From Streptomyces chartreusis NRRL 3882 (GTDB lineage: Bacteria > Actinomycetota > Actinomycetes > Streptomycetales > Streptomycetaceae): a stretch of DNA of 64,000 nucleotides. This document shows, one piece after another, positions 8,341 through 16,195 of the stretch. The notes beneath the pieces are model-generated. The model was not told where the DNA came from. It worked only from the letters and a program-made list of their open reading frames with translations, and did not search any database. Positions within the stretch are counted from its first letter, which is position 1; the number at the start of each line of letters is the position of its first letter. A program made the position numbers and the translations under genes. The stretch lies in assembly GCF_900236475.1 (NCBI RefSeq), contig NZ_LT963352.1, positions 4,604,501-4,668,500 of the forward strand. The letters run 5' to 3'.

Positions 8341-9921
8341 ATGGACGCTCCGACCACCACGTCGGCCGACAACGGCACTTCTGGCGGCGGGGGCGACTGG
8401 TTCACGCCCCGCAACAAGCCGACGTCGACGCCGGACAACGAGCCCGGGACGGCGGAGGGCCGTCGACCTGCGGTGATACGCCCAGTGGGTCGGCAGACGG
8501 CCGACCCGGAAGCGCCGACAGACGGCGCGGCGGCCCCGCCCGCCTCGACGACAGACAGCGCGAACACCGGTGTACCGGACCAGGAGCGCGGATCCCCTGA
8601 GGCGATAGCCGGGCCCGCCTCCATGCCCCCACCCACCGCCTCCTCGCCCGCGGCCTCGTCACCACGACCCGCGCCCACGCCGGTCACACCGGCCCCGGCG
8701 CCCTTCGCCTCCGCCACGGCTCCTCCCGCCGAGCCGCGTGTCCCCGCCCAGCGGCCCGCACCTGTGTCGTCCCCAGGGCCGGCCCGCTCAGCCCCGGACA
8801 CGGAAGCGTCCCCCGACGCCGTCCTCATCCGCCGCGCGATGGCAGAGATCACGCCCGTGGCCGACAAGGTCACCTCGTACTTCTACGCCCTGCTCTTCGT
8901 CCGCCACCCCGACCTGCGCTCGCTCTTCCCGGCCGCGATGGACACCCAGCGGGACCGGCTGCTCAGGGCGCTGCTCACGGCCGCCGAGCACATCGACAAC
9001 ACCGATGTCCTGGTCGACTACCTCCAGAACCTCGGCCGGGGCCACCGGAAGTACGGAACGCGGGCCGAGCACTACCCGGCCGTCGGCGAATGCCTGATCG
9101 GCGCGCTCAGCAAGTACGCCGCCGGGGTCTGGGACGCGGAGATGGAAGCGGCCTGGGTGCGGACGTACACCACGATCTCCCAGGTCATGATCGACGCGGC
9201 GGCCGCCGACGAACTGCGTGCTCCGGCCTGGTGGTACGCCGAGATCGTCACCCACGACCTCAGGACCCCGGACGTCGCGGTCGTCACCGTCCGCCCCGAC
9301 CAGCCCTACCCCTTCCTCGCCGGGCAGTACACGAGCCTGGAGACCCCGTGGTGGCCCCGGATTTGGCGGCACTACTCCTTCGCCTCGGCACCCCGCTCCG
9401 ACGGCCTGCTGTCGTTCCACGTGAAGGCCGTCCCGGCGGGCTGGGTCTCCAACGCCCTGGTGCACCGCGCCCGCCCCGGTGACATCGTCAGGCTCGGCCC
9501 GCCCGCCGGTTCCATGACCGTGGACCACACCACCGACAGCGGACTGCTCTGCCTGGGCGGCGGCACCGGTATAGCGCCCATCAAGGCGCTGGTCGAGGAC
9601 GTCGCCGAGCACGGGGAACGCCGGCCGGTCGAGGTCTTCTACGGCGCCCGTACCGACCATGATCTGTACGACATCGACACCATGCTCCGCCTCCAGCAGA
9701 GCCACCCCTGGCTCTCGGTCCGCGCGATCATCGACCAGCAGGCGCACCAGCAGCTTCCGGACGCGGTACGTGCCTTCGGGCCGTGGAACGAGTACGACGC
9801 CTATCTGTCGGGCCCGCCGGGGATGATCCGCAGTGGTGTGGACGCCCTGCGGGACATCGGCATCCCGTCGGAGCGCATACGGCACGACTCCGTGGAGGAA
9901 CTGGTCGCGGCCGGTTCCTGA
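8341..9921 (+). CDS. Flavohemoprotein-like globin/ferredoxin-reductase with long disordered N-terminus
   Basis: A 526-aa protein. Residues 1 to about 155 are Pro/Ala/Ser/Thr-rich and look disordered. A globin domain follows (about 160-285), with FYALLFVRHPDLRSLFPAAM and the region RGHRKYGTRAEHY that should hold the proximal His. An FAD domain comes next (IWRHYSFASAP, R-x-Y-S type), then the NAD domain GLLCLGGGTGIAPIKALVE and a C-terminal YLSGPPGMI. The catalytic pattern suits NO dioxygenation (NO to nitrate) or heme-reductase activity. Canonical Hmp is about 400 aa, so the N-terminal tail is extra. The ATG (MDAPTTTSADNG) follows GAGGCGAGG. No NsrR-type operator was recognised. Confidence 0.85.
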   Translation: MDAPTTTSADNGTSGGGGDWFTPRNKPTSTPDNEPGTAEGRRPAVIRPVGRQTADPEAPTDGAAAPPASTTDSANTGVPDQERGSPEAIAGPASMPPPTASSPAASSPRPAPTPVTPAPAPFASATAPPAEPRVPAQRPAPVSSPGPARSAPDTEASPDAVLIRRAMAEITPVADKVTSYFYALLFVRHPDLRSLFPAAMDTQRDRLLRALLTAAEHIDNTDVLVDYLQNLGRGHRKYGTRAEHYPAVGECLIGALSKYAAGVWDAEMEAAWVRTYTTISQVMIDAAAADELRAPAWWYAEIVTHDLRTPDVAVVTVRPDQPYPFLAGQYTSLETPWWPRIWRHYSFASAPRSDGLLSFHVKAVPAGWVSNALVHRARPGDIVRLGPPAGSMTVDHTTDSGLLCLGGGTGIAPIKALVEDVAEHGERRPVEVFYGARTDHDLYDIDTMLRLQQSHPWLSVRAIIDQQAHQQLPDAVRAFGPWNEYDAYLSGPPGMIRSGVDALRDIGIPSERIRHDSVEELVAAGS

Positions 9922-9934
9922 TCCGCCGCCGGTA

Positions 9935-10417
9935 TCAGCCCAGGTCGGGGGCGTGCATGGCGCGCACGCCCTCGATGTTGCCGTCCAGGTAGTGCCGCAG
10001 CGAGAGCGGCACGAGGTGAACGGAGGCGATGCCCACCCGGGTGAAGGGCACACGCACGATCTCGTACTCGCCGACGGGTTCGTCCACCTCGGGGCCGTGG
10101 CGGAGGGAGGGATCCATGGACTCCAGGCGGCAGACGAAGAAGTGCTGCACTTTCACACCCGTCGCGCCGCCGTCCTCCCCGATGTGCTCCACGGTGTCCA
10201 CGAAGCAGGGCACGACGTCGGTGATCTTCGCGCCGAGCTCCTCGTACACCTCGCGGTGCAGGGCATCGACAACGGTCGGGTCGTCGGGCTCGACCCCGCC
10301 GCCGGGAGTGAGCCAGTAGGGATCCATGCCCGGCTTGGTGCGCTTGATCAGGATCAGGTCGTCCCCGTCCAGCAGAACGGCACGGGCGGTGCGCTTGACC
10401 ACGGGTCGGACGGTCAT
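9935..10417 (-). CDS. Nudix hydrolase
   Basis: A 160-aa Nudix protein with a complete Nudix box, GGVEPDDPTVVDALHREVYEELG, about 40-62, giving the metal-binding REVxEELG helix. It hydrolyses a nucleoside diphosphate linked to some moiety (NTP, ADP-ribose or NADH class). The start MTVRPVVKRTARAVLL begins at the first domain strand; longer upstream frames would include the near-parS site and lack conservation. It is convergent with the globin-reductase, with 13 nt between stops. Substrate cannot be assigned. Confidence 0.9.
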   Translation of the reverse strand: MTVRPVVKRTARAVLLDGDDLILIKRTKPGMDPYWLTPGGGVEPDDPTVVDALHREVYEELGAKITDVVPCFVDTVEHIGEDGGATGVKVQHFFVCRLESMDPSLRHGPEVDEPVGEYEIVRVPFTRVGIASVHLVPLSLRHYLDGNIEGVRAMHAPDLG

Positions 10418-10438
10418 GGGTGAAATGTGGCCCGGCTG

Positions 10439-10452
10439 GTTCCACGTGAAAC
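10439..10452. other. parS-like site (one mismatch)
   Basis: GTTCCACGTGAAAC differs from the ParB consensus only at the fourth base. It lies 22 nt upstream of the Nudix start codon, in the short gap before the LysR gene, so bound ParB could affect that promoter. Confidence 0.75.
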
Positions 10453-10550
10453 ATCGCGAAAAGTCACCGGTCGAGCTCCCAGAGTGAGGCGCTGTCCGGG
10501 CAGCCGGCATGCGCGCCCGCGCAACCCGTCACCCGCGCCCGGGGGCCTCC

Positions 10551-11456
10551 TCAGCACCAGTCGGCCGCCGCCCGCTGCAACCACTCGTGGGCCCGGGCGA
10601 TGTGGGGCATCGCGAGCGTCCCGGTGCGCACCACCAGGAAGTACGTGCGCAGCGGCGGCACCGCCGGCTCATGCAGGGCGACGACGTCACCCCGCTCCAA
10701 CGCGGCCACGCACAGATAGCGGGGCAGCACCGCCAGGCCCGCGCCCGCGATCGCGCACGCCAGAACCGCACGCAGGTCGGGGACGACGACAGTGCCCGGG
10801 GCGGCTGGGCGCGAGTCGAAGACGGAGGCCCAGTAGCGGGAGACGAACGGCAGCGACTCGTGCACCTCGACGACGGGCACCTGCTCCAGGGCCGGTTCCG
10901 GCTTGCGGTCGGGCTGCCCGGCACCGATCTGTTCGGCCCAGCGCGGGGCGGCGACGAGGACGTGCTCCTCGTCGCAGAGCGCAGTCGCCGTGAGCAGGGC
11001 ACCGCGCGGACGGGCCGTGCTGATGGCCAGATCATGGTGCCCGGCGGAAAGCCCTTCCAGCGTTTCCTCGACATTCCCGAAGGAGGCGCGCAGAGCGAAG
11101 CCCTGGCCGTCCTCTCCGGTCAGCTCCGTGAGGGCGGGCAGGGCTCGTTCGGCGGTGAACTCCGGGGGTCCGGCGAGGTGCAGCGTCCGTAAGGAGGAGT
11201 CGTCGTCGAGGCCGGTCTCGGCTATCTCCACCAAGGCGTCCAGATGCGGGGCGGCCTTGTGGGCGAGTTCGTCGCCGATGCTGGTCGGAGTCACGCCGCG
11301 GGCCTGCCGCAGGAACAGGGGGCGGCCCAGCTGCCGTTCCAGCGTGCGAATCTGCGAGGTGACGGCCGGCTGGGAGAGGCCGAGCAGGGCGGCGGCGCGG
11401 GTGAAGGAGCCGGCCCGGTGCACGGTCACGAAGGTCCGCAGCAAGGCCAGATCCAC
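10551..11456 (-). CDS. LysR-family transcriptional regulator
   Basis: A 301-aa LysR regulator. The N-terminal winged HTH is MDLALLRTFVTVHRAGSF-TRAAALLGLSQPAVTSQIRTLERQLG (about 1-43), followed by the linker helix and a periplasmic-binding-like effector domain (about 90-295). The start is unambiguous because LysR proteins begin at this conserved helix. The upstream spacer carries CTAT-10 nt-ATAG around 11508, an unusually AT-rich patch that may be its autoregulatory site. No divergent target gene is present; the next gene upstream (a cystathionine lyase-like enzyme) runs the same way behind a terminator. Effector unknown. Confidence 0.9.
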   Translation of the reverse strand: MDLALLRTFVTVHRAGSFTRAAALLGLSQPAVTSQIRTLERQLGRPLFLRQARGVTPTSIGDELAHKAAPHLDALVEIAETGLDDDSSLRTLHLAGPPEFTAERALPALTELTGEDGQGFALRASFGNVEETLEGLSAGHHDLAISTARPRGALLTATALCDEEHVLVAAPRWAEQIGAGQPDRKPEPALEQVPVVEVHESLPFVSRYWASVFDSRPAAPGTVVVPDLRAVLACAIAGAGLAVLPRYLCVAALERGDVVALHEPAVPPLRTYFLVVRTGTLAMPHIARAHEWLQRAAADWC

Positions 11457-11605
11457 CGTGCGCCCTCCCCTCTTCGGCCCCGCTCCCGGCCCCCGACCGC
11501 GCCCAACTATAAATAAGTCGATAGGTCTCTGTCGCTACTGTGATTGGACACTGACAGAGAGTCAACTAGCCTTGGTCGCGCGGTTCTTGCGCGCGGAACC
11601 GGGGG

Positions 11606-11640
11606 ACGGTCCGAGCCACGAGGGGGGAGGCTCGGACCGT
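11606..11640 (-). terminator. Hairpin terminator after the ptpA-cystathionine lyase operon
   Basis: A perfect 12-bp stem, ACGGTCCGAGCC (11606-11617) with GGCTCGGACCGT (11629-11640), and an 11-nt loop. It lies 14 nt beyond the stop codon of the leftward gene. Confidence 0.8.
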
Positions 11641-11653
11641 CCGTGGGGGATGG

Positions 11654-12877
11654 TCAGGCTGCCGACGCGTCCAGCGCGCGCAGCACATCGGCCACCAGGT
11701 CCTCGGGGTCCTCAGCGCCGACCGACAGGCGGATGAAGCCCTCAGGCACCGCGTCGCCGCCCCAGCGTCCACGCCGTTCGGCCGTGGACCGCACTCCGCC
11801 GAAGCTCGTCGCGTCGTCCACGAGCCGCAGGGCGTCGAGAAAACGCTCGGCACGCGCGCGCGTGGGCAGCGAGAACGACACCACGCAGCCGTAGCGCCGC
11901 ATCTGCCGCGCGGCGATCTTGTGGGCGGGGTCGTCGGGAAGTCCGGGGTAGCGCAGCCCGGTCACCTCGGGCCGCTCGCGCAGCGCCTCGGCGACCGCCA
12001 GGGCCGTCGCGCTCTGCCGGTCGACCCGCATCTGGAGCGTCGCGATCGAACGGTGCGCCAGCCAGGCCTCCATCGGCCCGGGAATCGCACCGACGATCTT
12101 GCGCCACCGGCGTACGGCGGCCATGGCCTCGGGGTTCCGGCCGACGACGTAGCCCAGGAGGATGTCGCCGTGACCGGTGAGCTGCTTGGTGCCGCTGGCC
12201 ACCGCGAAGTCGGCGCCGAGCTCCAGAGGGCGCTGGCCGAGCGGCGTCGCCAGGGTGTTGTCGACGGCCACCAGGGCGCCACGCGCGTGCGCCGCCTTTG
12301 CGAGCCGCCTGATGTCGCACACGTCGAGGCCGGGGTTCGACGGAGTCTCGATCCACAGCAGCTTCGCGCCGTCGAGGACGCCGAGCTGGGCGTCACCGCC
12401 GGTAGGCGCGGTGCGCACCTCGATGCCGTACGCCTCCAGCTGGGCGCGCACCAGGGGCAGTGCCTGGTAGCCGTCGTCGGGCAGGACGCACACGTCTCCG
12501 GCGCGCAGCTGGGAGAAGAGCACCGCCGAGATCGCGGCCATACCGGAGGCGAACACGAGCGTCTCGACGCCGTCCTGGCCGGGTGCTTCCAGCTCGCCGA
12601 CGGCGCGTTCCAGCAGCGTCCAGGTCGGGTTCTCGTCGCGGCCGTAGGCGTAGGGGCCGGTGGGCTCGCCCGGCAGGTGGTAGTGGGCGGCGAAGACCGG
12701 TCCGGGCAGGGTCGGCTCGTACTTGGCCGGCTCGGGCAGCCCGGCCCGCACCGCGCGCGTGCCGTCACCGGCGCCGGCGGTCACCTGGTCCAGGTCGCGC
12801 GCCACTCGGCCCGTGGCATCCGCCCGCCCGGCGTCGCCTGCCACCCGATGCGCGTCACCCGTCGCGGAATCGCTCAT
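11654..12877 (-). CDS. Cystathionine gamma-lyase/synthase-family PLP enzyme
   Basis: A 407-aa member of the Cys/Met-metabolism PLP family. Residues 1 to about 45 are an acidic, variable extension. The fold then follows with YAYGRDENPTWTLLERAVGELE, FASGMAAISAVL, the PLP-phosphate region and the Schiff-base lysine in VASGTKQLTGHGDILLG (about 213-216). The family includes cystathionine gamma-lyase, gamma-synthase and methionine gamma-lyase; lyase is favoured here by resemblance, but substrate is not proved. Its ATG overlaps the ptpA stop by 4 nt (ATGA), implying translational coupling, and a strong hairpin follows the gene. Confidence 0.85.
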   Translation of the reverse strand: MSDSATGDAHRVAGDAGRADATGRVARDLDQVTAGAGDGTRAVRAGLPEPAKYEPTLPGPVFAAHYHLPGEPTGPYAYGRDENPTWTLLERAVGELEAPGQDGVETLVFASGMAAISAVLFSQLRAGDVCVLPDDGYQALPLVRAQLEAYGIEVRTAPTGGDAQLGVLDGAKLLWIETPSNPGLDVCDIRRLAKAAHARGALVAVDNTLATPLGQRPLELGADFAVASGTKQLTGHGDILLGYVVGRNPEAMAAVRRWRKIVGAIPGPMEAWLAHRSIATLQMRVDRQSATALAVAEALRERPEVTGLRYPGLPDDPAHKIAARQMRRYGCVVSFSLPTRARAERFLDALRLVDDATSFGGVRSTAERRGRWGGDAVPEGFIRLSVGAEDPEDLVADVLRALDASAA

Positions 12878-13365
12878 GCAGCCTGTCCCTCCACGTCCTC
12901 ACGTACCGCGGCGAGCAGACCGGCGCTCGCCGCCTCCACCATCTCAAGGCACTCCTCGAAGCCCTCGGCTCCCCCGTAGTAGGGGTCCGGTACGTCGAGG
13001 TCATCGCCTGCGGCGGGGTCGTACGAACGCAGCAGACGCACCTTCTGCGCGTCCTGTTCCGTGGGCGCGAGGCGGCGCAGCGCCCTGAGGTGGCCGGAGT
13101 CGAGGGCGACGACCAGGTCGAGGCGGGAGAACCACGACGGCTGGAACTGCCGGGCCGTGTGGCCGCCGGCGTAGCCGTTCTCCTCCAGGACGGCCACCGT
13201 GCGCGGGTCGGCGCCGTCGCCCTCGTGCCAGCCGCCCGTGCCGGCACTGTCGACCTCCACCAGGCCGTCGAGACCGGCCTCCGCCACGCGCGCGCGGAAG
13301 ACGATCTCGGCCATCGGGGAACGGCAGATGTTGCCCGTGCAGACGAAGCAGACGCGGTACGTCAT
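12874..13365 (-). CDS. ptpA: Low-molecular-weight protein-tyrosine phosphatase PtpA
   Basis: A 163-aa cytosolic phosphatase. The P-loop CTGNICRS (C9-S16) is at the N-terminus, and the general-acid DPYYGG loop (about 123-128) is present, so the enzyme should be active. It dephosphorylates phosphotyrosine proteins; in S. coelicolor, PtpA overexpression is known to raise antibiotic production. The start MTYRVCFVCTGN fits the family exactly. The stop overlaps the start of the following cystathionine lyase-like gene, and 6 nt separate it from the phage-holin-like membrane protein gene upstream, so the three genes probably form one operon. Confidence 0.95.
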   Translation of the reverse strand: MTYRVCFVCTGNICRSPMAEIVFRARVAEAGLDGLVEVDSAGTGGWHEGDGADPRTVAVLEENGYAGGHTARQFQPSWFSRLDLVVALDSGHLRALRRLAPTEQDAQKVRLLRSYDPAAGDDLDVPDPYYGGAEGFEECLEMVEAASAGLLAAVREDVEGQAA

Positions 13366-13371
13366 GCGCGC

Positions 13372-13746
13372 TCAGTCCTTGTCGGGCAGGACGACGTGCA
13401 GCGCCCAGGAGACGACGGAGATGATCAGGCCGCCCAGGACGGCCGTCCAGAAGCCCTCGACGTGGAAGCTGAGATCGAGCTGGTCGGCCAGCCACGAGGT
13501 GAGCAGCAGCATCAGCGCGTTGACGACCAGGGTGAACAGGCCGAGCGTCAGAATCAGCAGCGGGAGGCTGAGGAGCTTGACGACCGGCTTGACCAGGAAG
13601 TTCACCAGGCCGAAGATCAGCGCGACGATTATCAGGGTGCCGGCCTTCTTGCCCGTGCTGTCACCGGTCAGGGTGATCTTGTCGAGCAGCCATACGGCGA
13701 CCGCCAGGGCACCCGCGTTGGCGATCGTCTTGACTACGAAATTCAT
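13372..13746 (-). CDS. Phage holin family 4-like small membrane protein
   Basis: A 124-aa protein with four hydrophobic helices: NAGALAVAVWLLDKI, AGTLIIVALIFGLVNFLV, LLSLPLLILTLGLFTLVVNALMLLL and FWTAVLGGLIISVVSWAL. The intervening VKPVVKLLSLPLLILTLGLF is the hallmark of the holin-4/YvlD family. These chromosomal proteins are not lysis holins; function is unknown, with links to envelope stress in other bacteria. The start is MNFVVKT; an adjacent ATG one codon earlier is equally possible. It is divergent from the cupin gene and precedes ptpA by 6 nt. Confidence 0.85.
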   Translation of the reverse strand: MNFVVKTIANAGALAVAVWLLDKITLTGDSTGKKAGTLIIVALIFGLVNFLVKPVVKLLSLPLLILTLGLFTLVVNALMLLLTSWLADQLDLSFHVEGFWTAVLGGLIISVVSWALHVVLPDKD

Positions 13747-13809
13747 CATGTGTCTGATCGTGGCAGACCTGATCGGACATGGGGACACGAGGCAGGGGCG
13801 GACAAGACG

Positions 13810-14127
13810 ATGAAGGCATTCCGGCTGGACGAACTGGAGGCGGAGCGCGCCGCCAACGAGGGCGCCTACCTGCAGTTTCTGCGGGAGCAGAACATGTCGG
13901 TCGGCCTGTACGCCCTCGATGCGGGCGACCAGGATCCACAGAAGCCGCACAATCAGGACGAGGTCTACTTCGTTGTGAGCGGCCGTGCCGCGATCACCGT
14001 CGGACTGGAGACGACGCAGGTGGCGCGCGGGAGCGTGATCTACGTCCCGGCCGGTGTCGCGCACAAGTTCCACCACATCACCGAGGACCTGAGGGTGCTG
14101 GTGGTCTTCTCTCCGCCCGAGAGCTGA
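13810..14127 (+). CDS. Small cupin-domain protein
   Basis: A 105-aa single cupin beta-barrel. Cupin motif 1 appears as QKPHNQDEVYFVVSGRAAITVG and motif 2 as GSVIYVPAGVAHKFHHI. These keep the likely metal ligands (His and Glu in motif 1, His in motif 2). Proteins of this size bind a metal and either act as small oxygenases/isomerases or sense a ligand; no reaction can be assigned. The ATG (MKAFRLDELE) comes after a weak purine stretch. It is divergent from the holin-like gene with 63 bp between starts. Confidence 0.82.
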   Translation: MKAFRLDELEAERAANEGAYLQFLREQNMSVGLYALDAGDQDPQKPHNQDEVYFVVSGRAAITVGLETTQVARGSVIYVPAGVAHKFHHITEDLRVLVVFSPPES

Positions 14128-14156
14128 CGAGCCGCCTCAGGGTTCCCTAGGGGATC

Positions 14157-14208
14157 GGTCAGGGGAGGACAAGGGATGCGAGGCACCCGCAGGGCCCCCT
14201 CCCGGACC
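14157..14208. terminator. Possible terminator after the cupin gene
   Basis: GGTC-A-GGG (14157-14164) can pair with CCC-G-GACC (14201-14208) across a long purine-rich loop. The stem has an internal A/G mismatch, so this is a weak call. TAGCAT just downstream could be a -10 for the next gene. Confidence 0.3.
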
Positions 14209-14291
14209 TAGCATCGAGTGCAGGACATCAGGATCCGAAGAGAGCGACAGGACCCGGCACTCGAACGGGTGGAGAGGTAAGGACGAGGGCG

Positions 14292-14504
14292 ATGCGAGAG
14301 ATCTTCACGGGACTGCCGTGGTGGGTGAAGTGGATCGCGGTGCCGGTCATCGCCCTGGTCGTGTTCGGCGGGCTGATCGCCAGCGTGGTCGGTTTCGTCA
14401 TCGGACTGCTCTTCAAGGTGCTGGTCTTCGTGGCCCTGGTGGGCGGACTGATCTACGTCGTACGGAAGTTCACGGCGAGCTCCTCGTCGCGCAGCGACTG
14501 GTGA
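14292..14504 (+). CDS. DUF5326-family small membrane protein
   Basis: A 70-aa Streptomyces-type protein with two adjacent membrane helices, WIAVPVIALVVFGGLIASVVG and VIGLLFKVLVFVALVGGLIYV. A basic, Ser-rich C-terminus follows (RKFTASSSSRSDW). It starts MREIFTGLPWWVKW behind a purine-rich region. It matches the DUF5326 family in pattern; the function is unknown. It sits directly before ssgR, from which it is separated by about 200 bp. Confidence 0.8.
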   Translation: MREIFTGLPWWVKWIAVPVIALVVFGGLIASVVGFVIGLLFKVLVFVALVGGLIYVVRKFTASSSSRSDW

Positions 14505-14710
14505 GACCGGTGGGAAACCGGTGGGGGTAGCGGGAAACACCGGGAGCCGCCGGTTCGCTCGGCCGGGGGAAGTTTCCGTTCCGGGCCGTCTGCGTGCGGT
14601 GGCAGACGAATAGAGTCCGGAACTCGACGCGGGGACATCCCCGCGAGCGGCGTACACCCCCACCCGTGTCCATCGGCACGGTCTGCCCCCTCGCGCTTCG
14701 GGAGTGACCC

Positions 14711-15559
14711 TTGGCCCCGGCTGACACCGCACCTGTCCACCTGCACACCGTCCCCGCGCAACCGCGTTCGACGCCCTGCTCCGAGCAACCGCCTCCCGCC
14801 ACGCCGCCCCCTCCGGCGACCCTCATCGGGTCCGTGCAGCGCGCGATGCGCCTGCTGGAGACCGTCGCCGCGCACGAGTACGGCGCCCCCGCCAAGCAAC
14901 TGGCCCGGGAGACCGGGCTGGCCCTGCCCACGACCTACCACCTGCTGCGCACGCTCGTGCACGAGGGCTATCTGAGCCGGGACAAGGGCCTGTTCTTTCT
15001 CGGTGACGCCGCCGAGCGGCTGAGCAGCAGCGGGGCACGGCAGAAACGTCGCAGCACGATCGTCGACGCACTCGCGCACTGGCGGGACGTGCTCGGCGTC
15101 CCCGTGTACTACGCGGTGTACCGCGAGGGCGAGATCGAGGTCATGTGCGTCTCCGACACCCCGGGCAATCCCGCGGTCGAGGAGTGGGCCGACTTCCGGG
15201 AGACCGGGCACGCGCACGCCATCGGGCAGTGCCTGCTGTCCCAACTGGACGAGGAGGCCCGCCGGGACCACCTCGACCGCTATCCCGTGCAGGCCCTCAC
15301 GCCGTACACCGTGCGGGACAACCACAGCCTGCTGCGCCGCCTGGAACGGGTGCGGCGGATGGAACCGGTGATCGAGCGTCAGGAGTACGCCCTGGGCGCC
15401 GTCTGCGCGGCGATCCCGCTCACCCTCGGCACCACGGCCGCCACGATGGCCATCTCCCTGCCCGCCCACCAGGAGCACCGGCTGCTCCCGGCGGCCCGGC
15501 AGTTGCAGAGCGAGGTCGGGAGTCTGCTCGGGTCGCTCGCGCTCTCTATCAGTATGTGA
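14711..15559 (+). CDS. ssgR: IclR-family regulator SsgR, activator of ssgA
   Basis: A 282-aa IclR-type regulator. Residues 1-38 are Pro/Thr-rich; the winged HTH follows (about 40-97, GSVQRAMRLLETVA, AKQLARETGLALPTTYHLLRTL). The effector domain comes after that, with VYYAVYREGEIEVMCV and GAVCAAIPL. It lies immediately upstream of ssgA, and this synteny is what identifies it as SsgR, which in S. coelicolor is required for ssgA transcription and normal sporulation. The TTG start has GGGAG 7 nt upstream; a GTG at about codon 42 would give a protein that starts at the domain. The 99-bp gap to ssgA should contain its target. Confidence 0.9.
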   Translation: MAPADTAPVHLHTVPAQPRSTPCSEQPPPATPPPPATLIGSVQRAMRLLETVAAHEYGAPAKQLARETGLALPTTYHLLRTLVHEGYLSRDKGLFFLGDAAERLSSSGARQKRRSTIVDALAHWRDVLGVPVYYAVYREGEIEVMCVSDTPGNPAVEEWADFRETGHAHAIGQCLLSQLDEEARRDHLDRYPVQALTPYTVRDNHSLLRRLERVRRMEPVIERQEYALGAVCAAIPLTLGTTAATMAISLPAHQEHRLLPAARQLQSEVGSLLGSLALSISM

Positions 15560-15658
15560 AAACTCACTCCTTGTGATCTGCTGTGTACGTTCAGCAAGAT
15601 TCCACCAAGTGTCAGAGGTTCGTTCCCGGCCAGTCCACGGCGAATGACGGGGTTAGCG

Positions 15659-16093
15659 ATGCGCGAGTCCGTACAGGCAGAGGTCATGATGAGCTTTCTC
15701 GTGTCCGAGGAGCTCTCCTTCCGCATTCCGGTGGAGCTGCGCTATGAGACCAGTGATCCCTATGCCGTCAGGCTGACCTTCCACCTGCCCGGTGATGCCC
15801 CGGTGACGTGGGCTTTCGGCCGGGAGTTGCTGATCGACGGGGTCGGCCGGCCGTGCGGGGAGGGCGATGTGCGGGTCACGCCCGTCGACCCGGACTCGCT
15901 GGGCGAGGTGCTGATCCGGCTTCAGGTGGGCAGTGACCAGGCGCTGTTCCGGTCGTCGACGGCACCGCTGGTCGCCTTCCTCGATCGCACCGACAAGTTG
16001 GTGCCGCTGGGCCAGGAGGGGTCGCTCGCCGACTTCGACGCCCATCTCGACGAGGCCCTGGACCGCATCCTCGCGGAACAAGGCGCCGGCTGA
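15659..16093 (+). CDS. ssgA: Sporulation-specific cell division activator SsgA
   Basis: A 144-aa SsgA-like protein (SALP), a family restricted to sporulating actinomycetes. It begins MRESVQAEVMMSFLVSEEL and contains the core YAVRLTFHLPGDAPVTWAFGRELL and LFRSSTAPLVAFLDRTDKLVPLG, all typical of true SsgA. SsgA localises SsgB and so positions FtsZ for sporulation septa. An alternative ATG lies 15 nt upstream, with better spacing for the first conserved residue at the chosen start. It is downstream of ssgR on the same strand and converges on the YibE/F gene. Confidence 0.95.
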   Translation: MRESVQAEVMMSFLVSEELSFRIPVELRYETSDPYAVRLTFHLPGDAPVTWAFGRELLIDGVGRPCGEGDVRVTPVDPDSLGEVLIRLQVGSDQALFRSSTAPLVAFLDRTDKLVPLGQEGSLADFDAHLDEALDRILAEQGAG

Positions 16094-16138
16094 GGCATCC
16101 GTCGGGCGGCACGGTGGAGTAACGCTTCACCGGATGCC
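16094..16138. terminator. Possible hairpin after ssgA
   Basis: GGCATCCG (16094-16101) pairs exactly with CGGATGCC (16131-16138), starting at the base after the ssgA stop codon. The loop is long (29 nt) but has partial internal pairing. Confidence 0.45.
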
Positions 16139-16195
16139 GCCGAGCTGTGCAGGAACGCTTCTCTGTGCGGCGGGGGCTTCGGAGTTCGAGAGGCG

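Noticed and set aside
9418..9431. GTTCCACGTGAAGG in the globin-reductase gene as another parS
   Set aside because: Differs from the ParB consensus at three positions and falls in ordinary coding sequence.
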